A DNA stretch of 64,000 nucleotides. Source: Spirochaetaceae bacterium. Its GTDB lineage: Bacteria; Spirochaetota; Spirochaetia; Treponematales; Breznakiellaceae. Of the stretch, positions 15,048-23,611 are shown in pieces (position 1 is the stretch's first letter; every line of letters starts with the position of its first letter). Both the position numbers and the translations under genes were made by a program. Under the pieces are notes generated by a model, which did no database searches, was not told the DNA's origin, and was given only the letters and a program-made list of their open reading frames with translations. The stretch lies in the NCBI GenBank assembly GCA_031278215.1, contig JAITKV010000048.1, positions 1-64,000 on the forward strand, written 5' to 3'.

Positions 15048-16967
15048 TTACTTATCGTCCACGACCTCGTAGTCGGCGTCTTCGGCGCTTTTGGTATTGC
15101 CCCCCATATCGGGGCCCGCTCCGCCCATGCCGGGATCCCCCCCGGAAGGCTTCTGACCCGCCGCGGCTTGCTGTTTGTAGATCTCCTCGGCAATTTTGTA
15201 CGACGCCTGCTTAAGCGATTCGGTTTTTTCTTTTATGGTCTGGATATCCCCCCCCTCCAGGGCTTTCTTTAAATCCGCCAGGGCCTCTTCGGTCTTTGCC
15301 TTGTCCGCAGCGTTAACCTTGTCCCCCAGATCCTTAAGGTTCTTTTCGGTACCGTAGATCATGGAGTCCGCTTCGTTGTGAACCTCCGCCCGCTCCCGTT
15401 CCCGCTTGTCTTCTTCTGCATGAAGTTCCGCTTCCTTCACCATCCTATCTATGTCGGAATCCGAAAGACCCGAAGAACTTTCTATGCGGATCTTCTGTTC
15501 CTTCCCCGTACCCAGGTCCTTGGCGGAAACATGGACAATGCCGTTGGCGTCTATGTCGAAGGTTACCTCGATCTGCGGAACCCCCCGGGGAGCGGGAGGT
15601 ATGCCCACCAGATCAAACCGGCCCAGAACCCGGTTTTGATTTGCCATTTCCCGTTCACCCTGCAGTACCTGGATAGAAACCGCGGTCTGTCCGTCCGCCG
15701 CGGTAGAAAAGATCTGGCTTTTCCGGGTGGGGATGGTAGTATTCCGGGGAATAAGCCGGGTCATTACCCCGCCCAAAGTTTCGATCCCCAAAGAAAGGGG
15801 CGTAACATCCAAAAGCAGCACGTCCTTTACGTCTCCTGCGAGGATGCTTCCCTGAATGGCCGCCCCTATGGCGACCGCTTCATCGGGATTTACCCCCTTG
15901 TTGGGTTCGTGCTTAAACAGTTCCTTCACAATTTGCTGAACGGCGGGAATCCGGGTAGAGCCTCCCACCAGAATTATCTCGTGGATGTCATCGGCGGTAA
16001 GCCCCGCGTCGGCCAGGGCTTTTTTACAGGGTTCCTTGGACCGTTCCAGAAGATCCGCCACCATCTGTTCAAATTTTGCCCTGGTAAGGGATTTTTGCAG
16101 ATGCTTGGGCCCGCTTTGGTCGGCGGTAACGAAGGGCAGGTTAATCTCCGTGGTCTGCATGGCCGAAAGTTCTATCTTGGCTTTTTCCGCCGCCTCTCGC
16201 AGGCGTTGCAGGGCCATCCGGTCCTGGGAAAGGTCTATTCCCGTATCGTTTTTAAACTCCGCAATAAGCCATTCCTGGATCCGGCGGTCAAAATCATCGC
16301 CCCCCAGGTGGGTGTCGCCGTTGGTAGATTTTACTTCAAAGACCCCTTCCCCCAGTTCCAGGATCGAAATATCAAAGGTGCCGCCCCCCAGGTCGTAGAC
16401 GGCAATCATCCTGTCCTGCTTCATTTCCTTGTTAAATCCAAAGGCCAGGGACGCCGCGGTGGGCTCGTTGATAATCCGCTTTACTTCCAGACCGGCGATC
16501 TTTCCCGCATCTTTAGTGGCCTGGCGCTGGGCGTCGTTAAAGTAGGCCGGCACGGTAATAACCGCTTCGGTTACCGGCTCTCCCAGGTAGTCTTCGGCGG
16601 TCTTTTTCATTTTTTGTAAAACAAAGGCGGAAATTTCCTGGGGGGAATATTTTTTCCCCTCAATGTCTACCCTGACATCGTCCCCCTGTTCGGCTACCTT
16701 ATAGGGGACCAGCTTCATTTCGTTACCCACCTCGGAATAACGCCGGCCCATAAAACGCTTGATCGAATAGACTGTGTTTTCCGGATTAGTAATCATCTGG
16801 TTTTTGGCGGGCTGTCCTATTACCCGTTCGCCCTTACTGGTAAAACCTACGATAGACGGGGTAGTACGGCCTCCCTCGGAATTTTGGATCACCACCGGTT
16901 CTCCGCCTTCCAGGACCGCGACGCAGGAATTGGTAGTTCCCAGGTCAATGCCAATTATCTTTCCCAT
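15048..16967 (-). CDS. dnaK: Chaperone DnaK (Hsp70)
   Basis: The 639-residue Hsp70 begins [20 protein letters not shown] (phosphate-1 loop). It contains [13 protein letters not shown], the second signature [20 protein letters not shown] and the third signature [17 protein letters not shown], followed by the hydrophobic linker [18 protein letters not shown] and a substrate-binding domain. It ends in EVVDDK. It folds and protects proteins with DnaJ and GrpE. GGGAGA upstream gives a good ribosome-binding site. It follows grpE by 33 nt. Confidence 0.98.
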   Translation of the reverse strand: MGKIIGIDLGTTNSCVAVLEGGEPVVIQNSEGGRTTPSIVGFTSKGERVIGQPAKNQMITNPENTVYSIKRFMGRRYSEVGNEMKLVPYKVAEQGDDVRVDIEGKKYSPQEISAFVLQKMKKTAEDYLGEPVTEAVITVPAYFNDAQRQATKDAGKIAGLEVKRIINEPTAASLAFGFNKEMKQDRMIAVYDLGGGTFDISILELGEGVFEVKSTNGDTHLGGDDFDRRIQEWLIAEFKNDTGIDLSQDRMALQRLREAAEKAKIELSAMQTTEINLPFVTADQSGPKHLQKSLTRAKFEQMVADLLERSKEPCKKALADAGLTADDIHEIILVGGSTRIPAVQQIVKELFKHEPNKGVNPDEAVAIGAAIQGSILAGDVKDVLLLDVTPLSLGIETLGGVMTRLIPRNTTIPTRKSQIFSTAADGQTAVSIQVLQGEREMANQNRVLGRFDLVGIPPAPRGVPQIEVTFDIDANGIVHVSAKDLGTGKEQKIRIESSSGLSDSDIDRMVKEAELHAEEDKRERERAEVHNEADSMIYGTEKNLKDLGDKVNAADKAKTEEALADLKKALEGGDIQTIKEKTESLKQASYKIAEEIYKQQAAAGQKPSGGDPGMGGAGPDMGGNTKSAEDADYEVVDDK

Positions 16968-17000
16968 GATATGTTCTCCCTTATTAGTGTGTAAAATTAT

Positions 17001-17705
17001 CTATTCCGGCATAACGACCTTTACTTTTGCAGGCCGTATAACCCTATCTTTTAAGATATATCCTTTAATGAACTCTTCGGTTACCGCCGGTTCTTGGATC
17101 TCCGCAGACTTTTCCATCATAATGGCTTCGTGGCGGTTTGGATCAAAGCCTTCTCCGGCAGAATCAAAACGCTTAAGGCCCCATTTATTTTCGAGCAGGG
17201 TAACCAGGTTTTTTTCGATCATCCCGATTCCCTCGAGAAGGCCAAGATAACCGGCGGCGATCCGTTCGCCGTCATTCCCGGCCTCTTCCCGCTGAGTTTC
17301 GGCGGCCTTAATGGCCCGCTCAAAGTCGTCGATTACCGAAATTAAATCCAAAAGCAGGCTTTGGTTTGCAAAATCAATGGCATTCTGCTTTTCCTGGTTC
17401 ATCCGCTTGCGAAAATTCTCGAACTCCGCAGCCTTTCGCAGGTACTGATCGGTGGCCGCGGCCAACTTCGCTTTTAGCTCCGCGTTTTCTTCCTCCAGGG
17501 TCCGGGGCCCCCCGCCGGAAGTTTCTTCTCCGGAGCTGTCTTTTGCCGGCCCCTGTGGTCCCAAAGAAGGCTCCGCCCCCTCTTTTCCCTCCGGATCCTG
17601 AAAACCTTGACCGCCTTCCGCCTTTTCTGCGGCAGCTTCGCCGGCTTCGGGTGGATTTTCCGTGGTTTCCAGCTCCTGCTCTTCAATCTTCTGGTGTTTT
17701 GACAT
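17001..17705 (-). CDS. grpE: Nucleotide exchange factor GrpE
   Basis: The protein is about 234 residues and releases ADP from DnaK. A long acidic, Gln/Glu-rich and probably disordered N-terminal region of about 70 residues precedes the coiled coil (LEEENAELKAKLAAATDQYL, RKAAEFENFRKRMNQEK) and the C-terminal beta domain with GFDPNRHEAIMM. The start at 17705 (MSKHQKIEE) is chosen because a promoter at 17729-17757 would begin transcription near 17722, upstream of 17705 but after the ORF-track start at 17726; GGAGAG lies about 10 nt before it. It heads the grpE-dnaK-dnaJ unit. No hrcA gene or CIRCE element was seen. Confidence 0.93.
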   Translation of the reverse strand: MSKHQKIEEQELETTENPPEAGEAAAEKAEGGQGFQDPEGKEGAEPSLGPQGPAKDSSGEETSGGGPRTLEEENAELKAKLAAATDQYLRKAAEFENFRKRMNQEKQNAIDFANQSLLLDLISVIDDFERAIKAAETQREEAGNDGERIAAGYLGLLEGIGMIEKNLVTLLENKWGLKRFDSAGEGFDPNRHEAIMMEKSAEIQEPAVTEEFIKGYILKDRVIRPAKVKVVMPE

Positions 17706-17728
17706 GGATCTGCTTCTCTCCACCATTG

Positions 17729-17757
17729 AAAATAACTATTCTTGCCATGCTAGTCAA
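17729..17757 (-). promoter_or_regulatory. Promoter of grpE-dnaK
   Basis: On the minus strand TTGACT (plus 17752-17757) and TATTTT (plus 17729-17734) are spaced by 17 nt. No CIRCE inverted repeat (TTAGCACTC-N9-GAGTGCTAA) overlaps it. The rest of the 17706-17949 gap shows nothing else I can name. Confidence 0.55.
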
Positions 17758-17949
17758 GTTATTCTTAAACATTTTGCGGATCTTCACGCTGCGAATGCCG
17801 GGCGGCGCCGCTTATCCTTACCGTTTAAAACCGCCGGGCCTGCACAAGCCCGAATTCCGGCTCCAATTATGTGCAAGCCCGGGTCTGCGGCGTATAAAAG
17901 CGCTTTCATGGGGGGCGAAACCGGCGTTTTGCTTAGCCCGCCATAGCCC

Positions 17950-18846
17950 CTAAGAAAAGACCGCGGTGTACTTTCGGACAAAGCCGCAGGGCCGGTAGGT
18001 CATTTTAGCCTGCCGGAGCCCCTCGTTCCCCAGGTCCTGTTCCCTGTTAATATGAATATAGTATTTAGGAAGGGAAGATGCAAAATGTTGATTGACAAAC
18101 TGGTATATGCCCTTAAATTCGTCCAGGGCTTTTTCAAAATGGACGGCAAACATCCGGCCCCGGGCAAGGCGCTCCCCCAAACACCAGGCCGCAGGCTTTC
18201 CTTCTACCCAGTATACTTTACCCTGAAGAAAAAGCCCCCTAAAGTGCTCCAGGGATTCCGAAGCGGCTGCAAAATCGCCGTCAAAACCCTTTTGATCCCG
18301 CCATTCTTCCAGGATCTTCATCGCCACAGGAAACAATTCCGCGCTCAGGGGTTTGGCCTCCCAGGATTTGTAGCTATTCCGGAATTGACTTACCAGGTTC
18401 CTTTTTTTATGGTATTTTTTTCCTGCCAATTCCGCCAGATCGCTGCGCAGGTACAGGTAATCAAAGTTATCCCTGTCTTCGGAAAATTCAATGCCCCACT
18501 CTTCCATGTGGCGCCGGCTGGAAGTAAGAAGGGAATCGGAAATCCCCTTCCAGAAATCATGGGTCCTAAAGAGTTCTTCCAGAACCCCCCTGCCGGGAAC
18601 CGCACAGGGGGTACAGAAAAATTTCCGTTCTTTTTCCCCTTCGAGATGGGCAGGCTGTACTCCCGATAAAATAAAGGTTTTTTCCTGGACCCGGGAAACC
18701 TGATACCGGTACCGTCTTCTAAACAGGAACAGATTCGCAAAGGTATATTCCGATACCCCGTCTGCGGTCATGGGCAGTTGGGGATGCATTTCGGTACGTA
18801 GTTTATAGGTAAGCGGTACGAAGTCAGGAAATTCCGGTATCAGCAT
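17950..18846 (-). CDS. DUF2156-domain protein (GNAT-like)
   Basis: The 298-residue soluble protein fits the DUF2156 family, related to the catalytic domain of lysylphosphatidylglycerol synthases and FemX-like acyl transferases. Recognisable pieces are DYLYLRSDLAELAGKKYHKK, NLVSQFRNSY, YQFVNQHFA and INREQDLGNEGLRQAKMTYR. It may transfer an aminoacyl or acyl group, but no substrate can be inferred. The start at 18846 has no Shine-Dalgarno sequence; a -10-like TATACT ends 8 nt upstream. It is divergent from pepT with only 48 bp between the two start codons. Confidence 0.75.
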   Translation of the reverse strand: MLIPEFPDFVPLTYKLRTEMHPQLPMTADGVSEYTFANLFLFRRRYRYQVSRVQEKTFILSGVQPAHLEGEKERKFFCTPCAVPGRGVLEELFRTHDFWKGISDSLLTSSRRHMEEWGIEFSEDRDNFDYLYLRSDLAELAGKKYHKKRNLVSQFRNSYKSWEAKPLSAELFPVAMKILEEWRDQKGFDGDFAAASESLEHFRGLFLQGKVYWVEGKPAAWCLGERLARGRMFAVHFEKALDEFKGIYQFVNQHFASSLPKYYIHINREQDLGNEGLRQAKMTYRPCGFVRKYTAVFS

Positions 18847-18894
18847 GTGGTTTTAGTATATTTTAAAACCCCCTTTAGTGCTATAGTTGGAGCC

Positions 18895-20268
18895 ATGAAA
18901 ACCACCGCCGATTCACTGCTTGACCGTTTTCTTCGGTACGTGCGGATATGCACCACCAGCGACAAACATGTGGAGGCAACCCCTTCCAGTCCCGGCCAAT
19001 GGGAACTGGCCCGGCTGTTAGCGGAGGAGTTAGGGGATCTGGGGATTAGCGATGTGGAATTAACCGAACACTGCTACGTGATCGCCCGGCTGCCCGCCAG
19101 TTCCGGGTACGAGTCAACGCCGGCCATTGGTTTTATGGCCCACCTGGATACCGCCCAGGATGCGCCGGGCCGGGATGTAAAACCCGTGGTGGTGGAACGG
19201 TATGACGGGGAAAAGATTGTTCTGGGCGGCGGCGCGGGCGGCGGCGCGGGCGGCGGCGCGGGCGGCGGCGCGGGCGGCGGCGCGAGCGGCGGCGCGGGCT
19301 TCGGTTCAGAACCAGCGCCGTCCGGGGCCCGTTCCCGGCCGCCCCCTGAGCCCCTTATTCTGGACCCGGCGGCGGATCCCGGTCTGGCCGCCCAAAAGGG
19401 AAAGACGATAGTCCATACCGGCGGAACCACCCTGCTGGGGGCCGACGATAAGGCGGGCATTGCGGAGATCATCACCGCCGCCGGGCGCCTTATGGCCCGC
19501 CGGGAACTAAAGCACGGTCCGGTGGTTTTTATCTTTTCTCCCGACGAAGAGACCGGCAAGGGGCTTCCCTTTTTTCCCCAGGAAAAGCTTAAGGACCTTA
19601 GGGCCTGTTACACCATGGACGGCGGCGCCCTGGGAGAAGTAGAATCGGAATGTTTTAACGCGTACATGGCCAGGGTTTATTTTTCCGGCAAGGTGATACA
19701 CCTGGGACAAGCCCGGGGGGAACTTGCCAACGCCTGCCTTATGGCCGCCGCCTTTGCAACGATGCTTCCCCGGTCGGAAAGCCCCGAGGCCACCGACGGC
19801 TATTACGGCTACTACTGCCCCACAGAAATTTCCGGGGGCCTTGAAGCCGCGGAACTGGAACTGTATATCCGGGACTTTGACCTTAACCGGGCCAAAGAGC
19901 GCGTGGCGGCCCTGGAGCTGTTTGCCCGGGCCGTGGAGGCCCAGTTTCCCGGCGGAAGGGTCAGGGTAGAGGCAAAGGCCCAGTACTACAACATGAAGGA
20001 ACAAATAAGCCGCCGCCCGGAGGTCCTTGCCAAACTGGAAGAAGCGGCCCGCCGCCTGGGGATTAGCCTTTTTCGCAAACCTATCCGGGGGGGCACCGAC
20101 GGTTCCCGGCTTACCGAATTGGGGGTCCCCACCCCCAATATCTTTGCGGGGGGCCGGAACTTCCACAGCGTTAAAGAATGGGTTTCGGCGCCGGATATGG
20201 AAGCCGCCTGCGATTTGATAGTAGAACTGGTTACAACATGGGCGCAGTCAGAGAAGTCCAATTGTTGA
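18895..20268 (+). CDS. pepT: Peptidase T (tripeptide aminopeptidase) with Gly/Ala-rich insertion
   Basis: This M20-family zinc aminopeptidase of about 457 residues removes the N-terminal residue of tripeptides in the cytoplasm. Motifs include GFMAHLDTAQDAPG (first metal His and Asp), GTTLLGADDKAGIAEI (bridging Asp), FSPDEETGKG (catalytic Glu) and GGTDGSRLTELGVPTPNIFA. I chose the ATG at 18895, where the family N-terminus MKTTADSLLDRFLRYVRI begins; a -10-like TATAGT ends 7 nt before it. Between the metal-binding halves, at about residues 110-134, an in-frame 12-bp repeat adds a (GGGA)n tract followed by a Pro/Arg-rich stretch. It replaces a variable loop and should not touch the active site. 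Confidence 0.92.
   Translation: MKTTADSLLDRFLRYVRICTTSDKHVEATPSSPGQWELARLLAEELGDLGISDVELTEHCYVIARLPASSGYESTPAIGFMAHLDTAQDAPGRDVKPVVVERYDGEKIVLGGGAGGGAGGGAGGGAGGGASGGAGFGSEPAPSGARSRPPPEPLILDPAADPGLAAQKGKTIVHTGGTTLLGADDKAGIAEIITAAGRLMARRELKHGPVVFIFSPDEETGKGLPFFPQEKLKDLRACYTMDGGALGEVESECFNAYMARVYFSGKVIHLGQARGELANACLMAAAFATMLPRSESPEATDGYYGYYCPTEISGGLEAAELELYIRDFDLNRAKERVAALELFARAVEAQFPGGRVRVEAKAQYYNMKEQISRRPEVLAKLEEAARRLGISLFRKPIRGGTDGSRLTELGVPTPNIFAGGRNFHSVKEWVSAPDMEAACDLIVELVTTWAQSEKSNC
19224..19297 (+). repeat. 12-bp tandem repeat inside pepT
   Basis: GGGCGGCGGCGC is repeated about six times with one GGGC to GAGC change. In the pepT frame each unit encodes Gly-Gly-Gly-Ala, so unit gain or loss keeps the frame. 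It is a likely length-variable site. Confidence 0.85.
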
Positions 20269-20293
20269 AAAAAGGCAAAAAAATACATATACT
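20265..20293 (+). promoter_or_regulatory. Promoter of the PlsC-like gene
   Basis: TTGAAA (20265-20270) and TATACT (20288-20293) are separated by exactly 17 nt. The -10 ends 6 nt before the ATG at 20300, which therefore lies at the predicted +1. The -35 overlaps the stop codon of pepT. Confidence 0.75.
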
Positions 20294-20299
20294 GGATAT

Positions 20300-21253
20300 A
20301 TGGACACCCTGACAACCACATTCCCCGAGATCATTAAAGAGGCGGTGGCCCTTTCAAATGCCGCTTCAAAAGTTACCGAGGGTAATGTATATCAAACCGG
20401 GAATAGCCGGATCCGGCCCCTGCTCGATAAAATGGTAGACACCCTGGTCCTTCCCGGTTCGGGGATCGGCGGCATGGAAAATATTCGTAAACTCTACGGG
20501 CTTTTAAAAGAGGGGCATTCCTGTCTTTTACTTTTGGAACATTACAGTAATATGGACCTTTCCCTTTTTGACAGCCTTCTTCGCAAAGAAGAAGGGGGAG
20601 GGCCCATCGCCGACACCCTGGTGGCCATTGCGGGGATGAAGCTTACAGAAGACAGCCCCGTGGTGGCGGCCTTTGCCAGCGCCTATACCAGGCTGGTAAT
20701 CAGCCCCAGCCGTTTGCTCCAAAGCCTGGATCCGGAAAAGGATAAAGAAGAGTTAATTCGCAGCGCCCACATCAACCGGGCCGCGACCCGGGCCCTAATC
20801 CGCATTAAGGAAGGGGAAGGGCTGGTACTGGTTTTTCCTTCCGGCACCCGCTACCGTCCTTGGGATCCGTCCTCTAAACGGGGGGTCCGGGAAATAGATT
20901 CCTACATACGGCTCTTTGAATATATGTGCCCCGTGGCTATCAACGGCGAAGTCCTTCATGTCCGCCAGGGGGATATGATGGAAGATTCCGTAAGCCGGGA
21001 TCTGGTCCGCCTTACCGCGGGTCCCGTCATATCCTGTTCCGCTTTTCGGGAAGATATCCGGATCAAGGCGGAAAAGGCCGGGGTGGAAGATAAAAAGCAG
21101 GCGGTGGTAGACGCCATCATGGATCTGCTGGAAGAAATGCACACCGCCGCGGAGGCCCTACGGCAGGAGCTTTTAAAGGGCGCCCCCGGAAACCCCGCGG
21201 CGAATGAACCTCTCCGCCCCAAGGGGCGGGGTAGTAGACCCCACTGCGACTAA
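20300..21253 (+). CDS. PlsC-like phospholipid acyltransferase
   Basis: The 317-residue protein has the glycerolipid acyltransferase signatures: EHYSNMDL contains the Hx4D catalytic pair and VFPSGTRYRP corresponds to the FPEGTR glycerol-phosphate-binding motif. It probably acylates lysophosphatidic acid or glycerol 3-phosphate at the inner face of the membrane. No strong membrane helix is seen, so it may be peripheral. The Pro/Arg-rich tail after residue 295 looks disordered. It has its own promoter with the ATG at +1 and no ribosome-binding site. Confidence 0.75.
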   Translation: MDTLTTTFPEIIKEAVALSNAASKVTEGNVYQTGNSRIRPLLDKMVDTLVLPGSGIGGMENIRKLYGLLKEGHSCLLLLEHYSNMDLSLFDSLLRKEEGGGPIADTLVAIAGMKLTEDSPVVAAFASAYTRLVISPSRLLQSLDPEKDKEELIRSAHINRAATRALIRIKEGEGLVLVFPSGTRYRPWDPSSKRGVREIDSYIRLFEYMCPVAINGEVLHVRQGDMMEDSVSRDLVRLTAGPVISCSAFREDIRIKAEKAGVEDKKQAVVDAIMDLLEEMHTAAEALRQELLKGAPGNPAANEPLRPKGRGSRPHCD

Positions 21254-21362
21254 ATCAGCGCTTTCGTAGATTCTCCAAAAGACCGCGGCCGCACACTTGC
21301 CGTAAATTGTCCGGGGCGGAGGCGCCGGGCGGCTGTTGTCAGCGGCTGTTATTCGCGGCGCC

Positions 21363-22124
21363 CTAGTTTGAGGAAGCCCCTCCCCACAGTCCCCGTTTTT
21401 CTTTCCGGGCTTCCTGTTCCATGCGGCGAAATTCTTCCATAAAGTGAAAGCTGTACCGGGTATAGGCATGGCCAAAACCCTGCCTGATTATCTGGGCGTT
21501 GTGGCAGCGCCGGTCCTGGGTGTACACGTACGCCAAAAGCCTGCCATACCGGTCCCGAAGCTCCCAGTCAAAGGCCAGGTATACGGTTGTGCCCAAAAGC
21601 CTGGATTTGGTAAAATCGCTGGCTTCCTTTCCAAAGGCTTCCAGACCCCGCCGGGGATGCACCGTTTCCGGGGTATCCACCCCAATAAGCCGTACCGTTT
21701 CAAGGGTCCGCAGTTCTTCCGGCGGACTGGGGATCTGCACCCGGATGGTGTCTCCGTCTATATGCCCCACCACTTCTGCCCGGACCAGGCGGGCAAATTC
21801 CACCCCCTCGCAGTTAATCGGATTTTCCCGGTTAACCCGGTAAATGCCCGGACGGCCCGGGGCCCGGGATATAAGGACCGGAGGATCGCAGATAAGGCAG
21901 GGCTCATACCCGGACTGAACCGCATCCCTTAGGGTAACCGGAACCCGGGATCGTCTAAGGGATGAGCAGTCTTCCCGGTGGTACCGTCTTCCCGAATTGG
22001 TAATATAAACGACAACCGGGTCTTCGCCCCCCGCGGGCAATATTGCCGCGGCGCTAAGCCACAGAAAAAAAAGGTTCCGCCGCCATGCCGCTCCGGAATT
22101 ACCGGCATTACGAAGCAGATGCAT
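21363..22124 (-). CDS. Secreted SNase-type nuclease with N-terminal Cys-rich module
   Basis: The 253-residue protein has a signal-like N-terminus (RRNLFFLWLSAAAILPAGG). A short Cys/His module follows (YHREDCSSLRR then GYEPCLICDPP), of the type often seen as a metal-binding extension on secreted proteins. Residues 110-250 form a staphylococcal-nuclease domain: HIDGDTIRV, RLIGVDTPE (catalytic Arg and Glu) and YGRLLAYVY. It should be a calcium-dependent extracellular or periplasmic nuclease. The ATG overlaps the thrC stop as TAATG. That start codon arises at the junction of a 16-bp tandem duplication. Confidence 0.82.
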   Translation of the reverse strand: MHLLRNAGNSGAAWRRNLFFLWLSAAAILPAGGEDPVVVYITNSGRRYHREDCSSLRRSRVPVTLRDAVQSGYEPCLICDPPVLISRAPGRPGIYRVNRENPINCEGVEFARLVRAEVVGHIDGDTIRVQIPSPPEELRTLETVRLIGVDTPETVHPRRGLEAFGKEASDFTKSRLLGTTVYLAFDWELRDRYGRLLAYVYTQDRRCHNAQIIRQGFGHAYTRYSFHFMEEFRRMEQEARKEKRGLWGGASSN

Positions 22125-22136
22125 TACGAAGCAGAT
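22105..22136. repeat. 16-bp tandem duplication at the thrC/nuclease junction
   Basis: GCATTACGAAGCAGAT occurs twice head to tail (22105-22120, 22121-22136). On the minus strand the junction creates the TAATG that ends thrC and begins the nuclease gene in its signal-peptide frame. Confidence 0.9.
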
Positions 22137-23566
22137 GCGGGGGACAGCAAAAAATCCCGCAGCGCGGACAGGTCCGCGGGAATGGTTAAAGCCCGGGCTG
22201 TTCTATCCAGGGCTTTTTGTATTGATCCGGGAACAGGAACGGGTCCCGTTAAGGGTTCCACGGTTTCTGAAAATTTTGCCGGATGGGCGGTGGCCAGCAC
22301 TGCCACAGGACCCACAGGACCCACAGGACCCACAGGGGCCGCAGGGGCCGCGGCAGCCTCCGCGGCGCCCTGCCGCAGTTTCTGTACGGCGGTCCAGGCT
22401 ACGGCGCCATGGGGGTCGAGGTAATACCCATGGTCCTGATAAACCGTTCCGATGGTTCTGCGGGTTTCGTCGTCCGTAACCCAGACGCCGCGGATCATGC
22501 GGCTTAGGTCCCGGTAGGTCCAGTGGGCGCTCATCCGTTCAAAGTTGCTTGGGGCGCCCACATCCATGGCATTGGAAATAGTCGGCCGGGAAAGCCGGGT
22601 TTGGTATTCACCGCTCTCCAAATAATCCGGTACGGTTTTATTGATATTGGTGGCGGCAATAAATCCCGCAATGGGCGCCCCCATGGACATGGCATAGAGC
22701 CCCGCGGTAAGGTTTCCAAAATTCCCGCTGGGAACGCAGAAGATCGCCCCCGCCGCCGTACCGGTTCCACCGCCGGGGCGGAACCGGGGGGGGCCGGAAA
22801 AACCGGCGCCCCGATTCCGGGGGGTGGCTTCGCCATCGCCGTCAATGCGGCCCCCCAGGGCTTTTCCCGCGGCGGCGGCGTAGTACACCGCCTGGGGAAG
22901 AAGCCGGGAAATGTTAATGGAGTTGGCCGAAGACAGGACCAGTTTTTTCCGCAGCGCCGGATCCCCAAAGGCGGCTTTAACCAGGGCCTGGCAATCGTCA
23001 AAGCTGCCCTCTACCGCCAGGGCAGAAATATTGCCCCCCAGACCGGCAATCTGTTTTTCCTGGAGTTCCGATACCCGGCCCTTTGGATACAGGATCGTTA
23101 CAAAAATACCCTCCACCCCAAAAAAGCCGTCCGCCACAGCCCCGCCGGTATCTCCGGAGGTTGCCGTCAGGATCCGCAGGGGCCGGTCCTCGCCCCGGCG
23201 AAGGTAGGAAAAAATCCGGGCCATAAAGCGGGCCCCAAAATCTTTAAAAGCGGCGGTGGGGCCGTGGAAAAGTTCCAGCACCAGGGGCCCTTCAAAAATT
23301 ACCGGGACCAGGGGGGCGGGAAACGAAAAAGCCCCGGCGGATATTTCTTCCAGCACCGAAGGCGGCACGTCGCCCTCCACATAGGGTAGTATGGTTTGGA
23401 AGGCCGTGTCCTGGAAGGACATGGAATCCAGCGAATGTTTTACCGCCTTCCGGTATTCGGGAATTTCTTCGGGTATAAAAAGCCCCCCCTCCGGCGCCAG
23501 GCCGCTTAAGGCGGCCTCTCTAAACGAAACAGGACGGGTTCTATCTCTTGTACTGTAATAATGCAT
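22124..23566 (-). CDS. thrC: Threonine synthase
   Basis: The 480-residue PLP enzyme converts O-phosphohomoserine to threonine. It starts MHYYSTRDRTRPVSFREAAL and has GLAPEGGLFIPEEIP, the PLP lysine in HGPTAAFKDFGARF, ATSGDTGGAVADGF and PSGNFGNLTAGLYA, all typical of ThrC. Two low-complexity insertions are present: a Gly/Pro/Arg-rich stretch of about 35 residues before AIFCVPSGNFG, and an AAAPAAPVGPVGPVGPVAV tract from 9-bp repeats near residue 410. AAGG lies 6 nt before the ATG. It is divergent from the receiver-protein gene and shares a palindromic -10. Confidence 0.95.
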   Translation of the reverse strand: MHYYSTRDRTRPVSFREAALSGLAPEGGLFIPEEIPEYRKAVKHSLDSMSFQDTAFQTILPYVEGDVPPSVLEEISAGAFSFPAPLVPVIFEGPLVLELFHGPTAAFKDFGARFMARIFSYLRRGEDRPLRILTATSGDTGGAVADGFFGVEGIFVTILYPKGRVSELQEKQIAGLGGNISALAVEGSFDDCQALVKAAFGDPALRKKLVLSSANSINISRLLPQAVYYAAAAGKALGGRIDGDGEATPRNRGAGFSGPPRFRPGGGTGTAAGAIFCVPSGNFGNLTAGLYAMSMGAPIAGFIAATNINKTVPDYLESGEYQTRLSRPTISNAMDVGAPSNFERMSAHWTYRDLSRMIRGVWVTDDETRRTIGTVYQDHGYYLDPHGAVAWTAVQKLRQGAAEAAAAPAAPVGPVGPVGPVAVLATAHPAKFSETVEPLTGPVPVPGSIQKALDRTARALTIPADLSALRDFLLSPASAS

Positions 23567-23573
23567 ACGGGCC

Positions 23574-23604
23574 TTGCAACAACATTGTCAAACATAGTAT
23601 ACTG
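23574..23604. promoter_or_regulatory. Bidirectional promoter sharing AGTATACT
   Basis: On the plus strand TTGCAA (23574-23579), 18 nt and TATACT (23598-23603) drive the receiver gene; the -10 ends 8 nt before its ATG. On the minus strand the palindrome AGTATACT (23597-23604) again reads TATACT and can serve thrC, leaving a leader of about 24 nt with an AAGG ribosome-binding site. Confidence 0.55.
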
Positions 23605-23611
23605 TTTATCT

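Noticed and set aside
15378-16619. 413-codon plus-strand ORF
   Set aside because: It is antisense to dnaK, a well-known shadow artefact.
17706-17949. CIRCE element upstream of grpE
   Set aside because: No TTAGCACTC-N9-GAGTGCTAA or close variant was found.
22523-23389. 288-codon plus-strand ORF
   Set aside because: It is antisense to thrC, and its composition mirrors the Gly/Pro insertions there.
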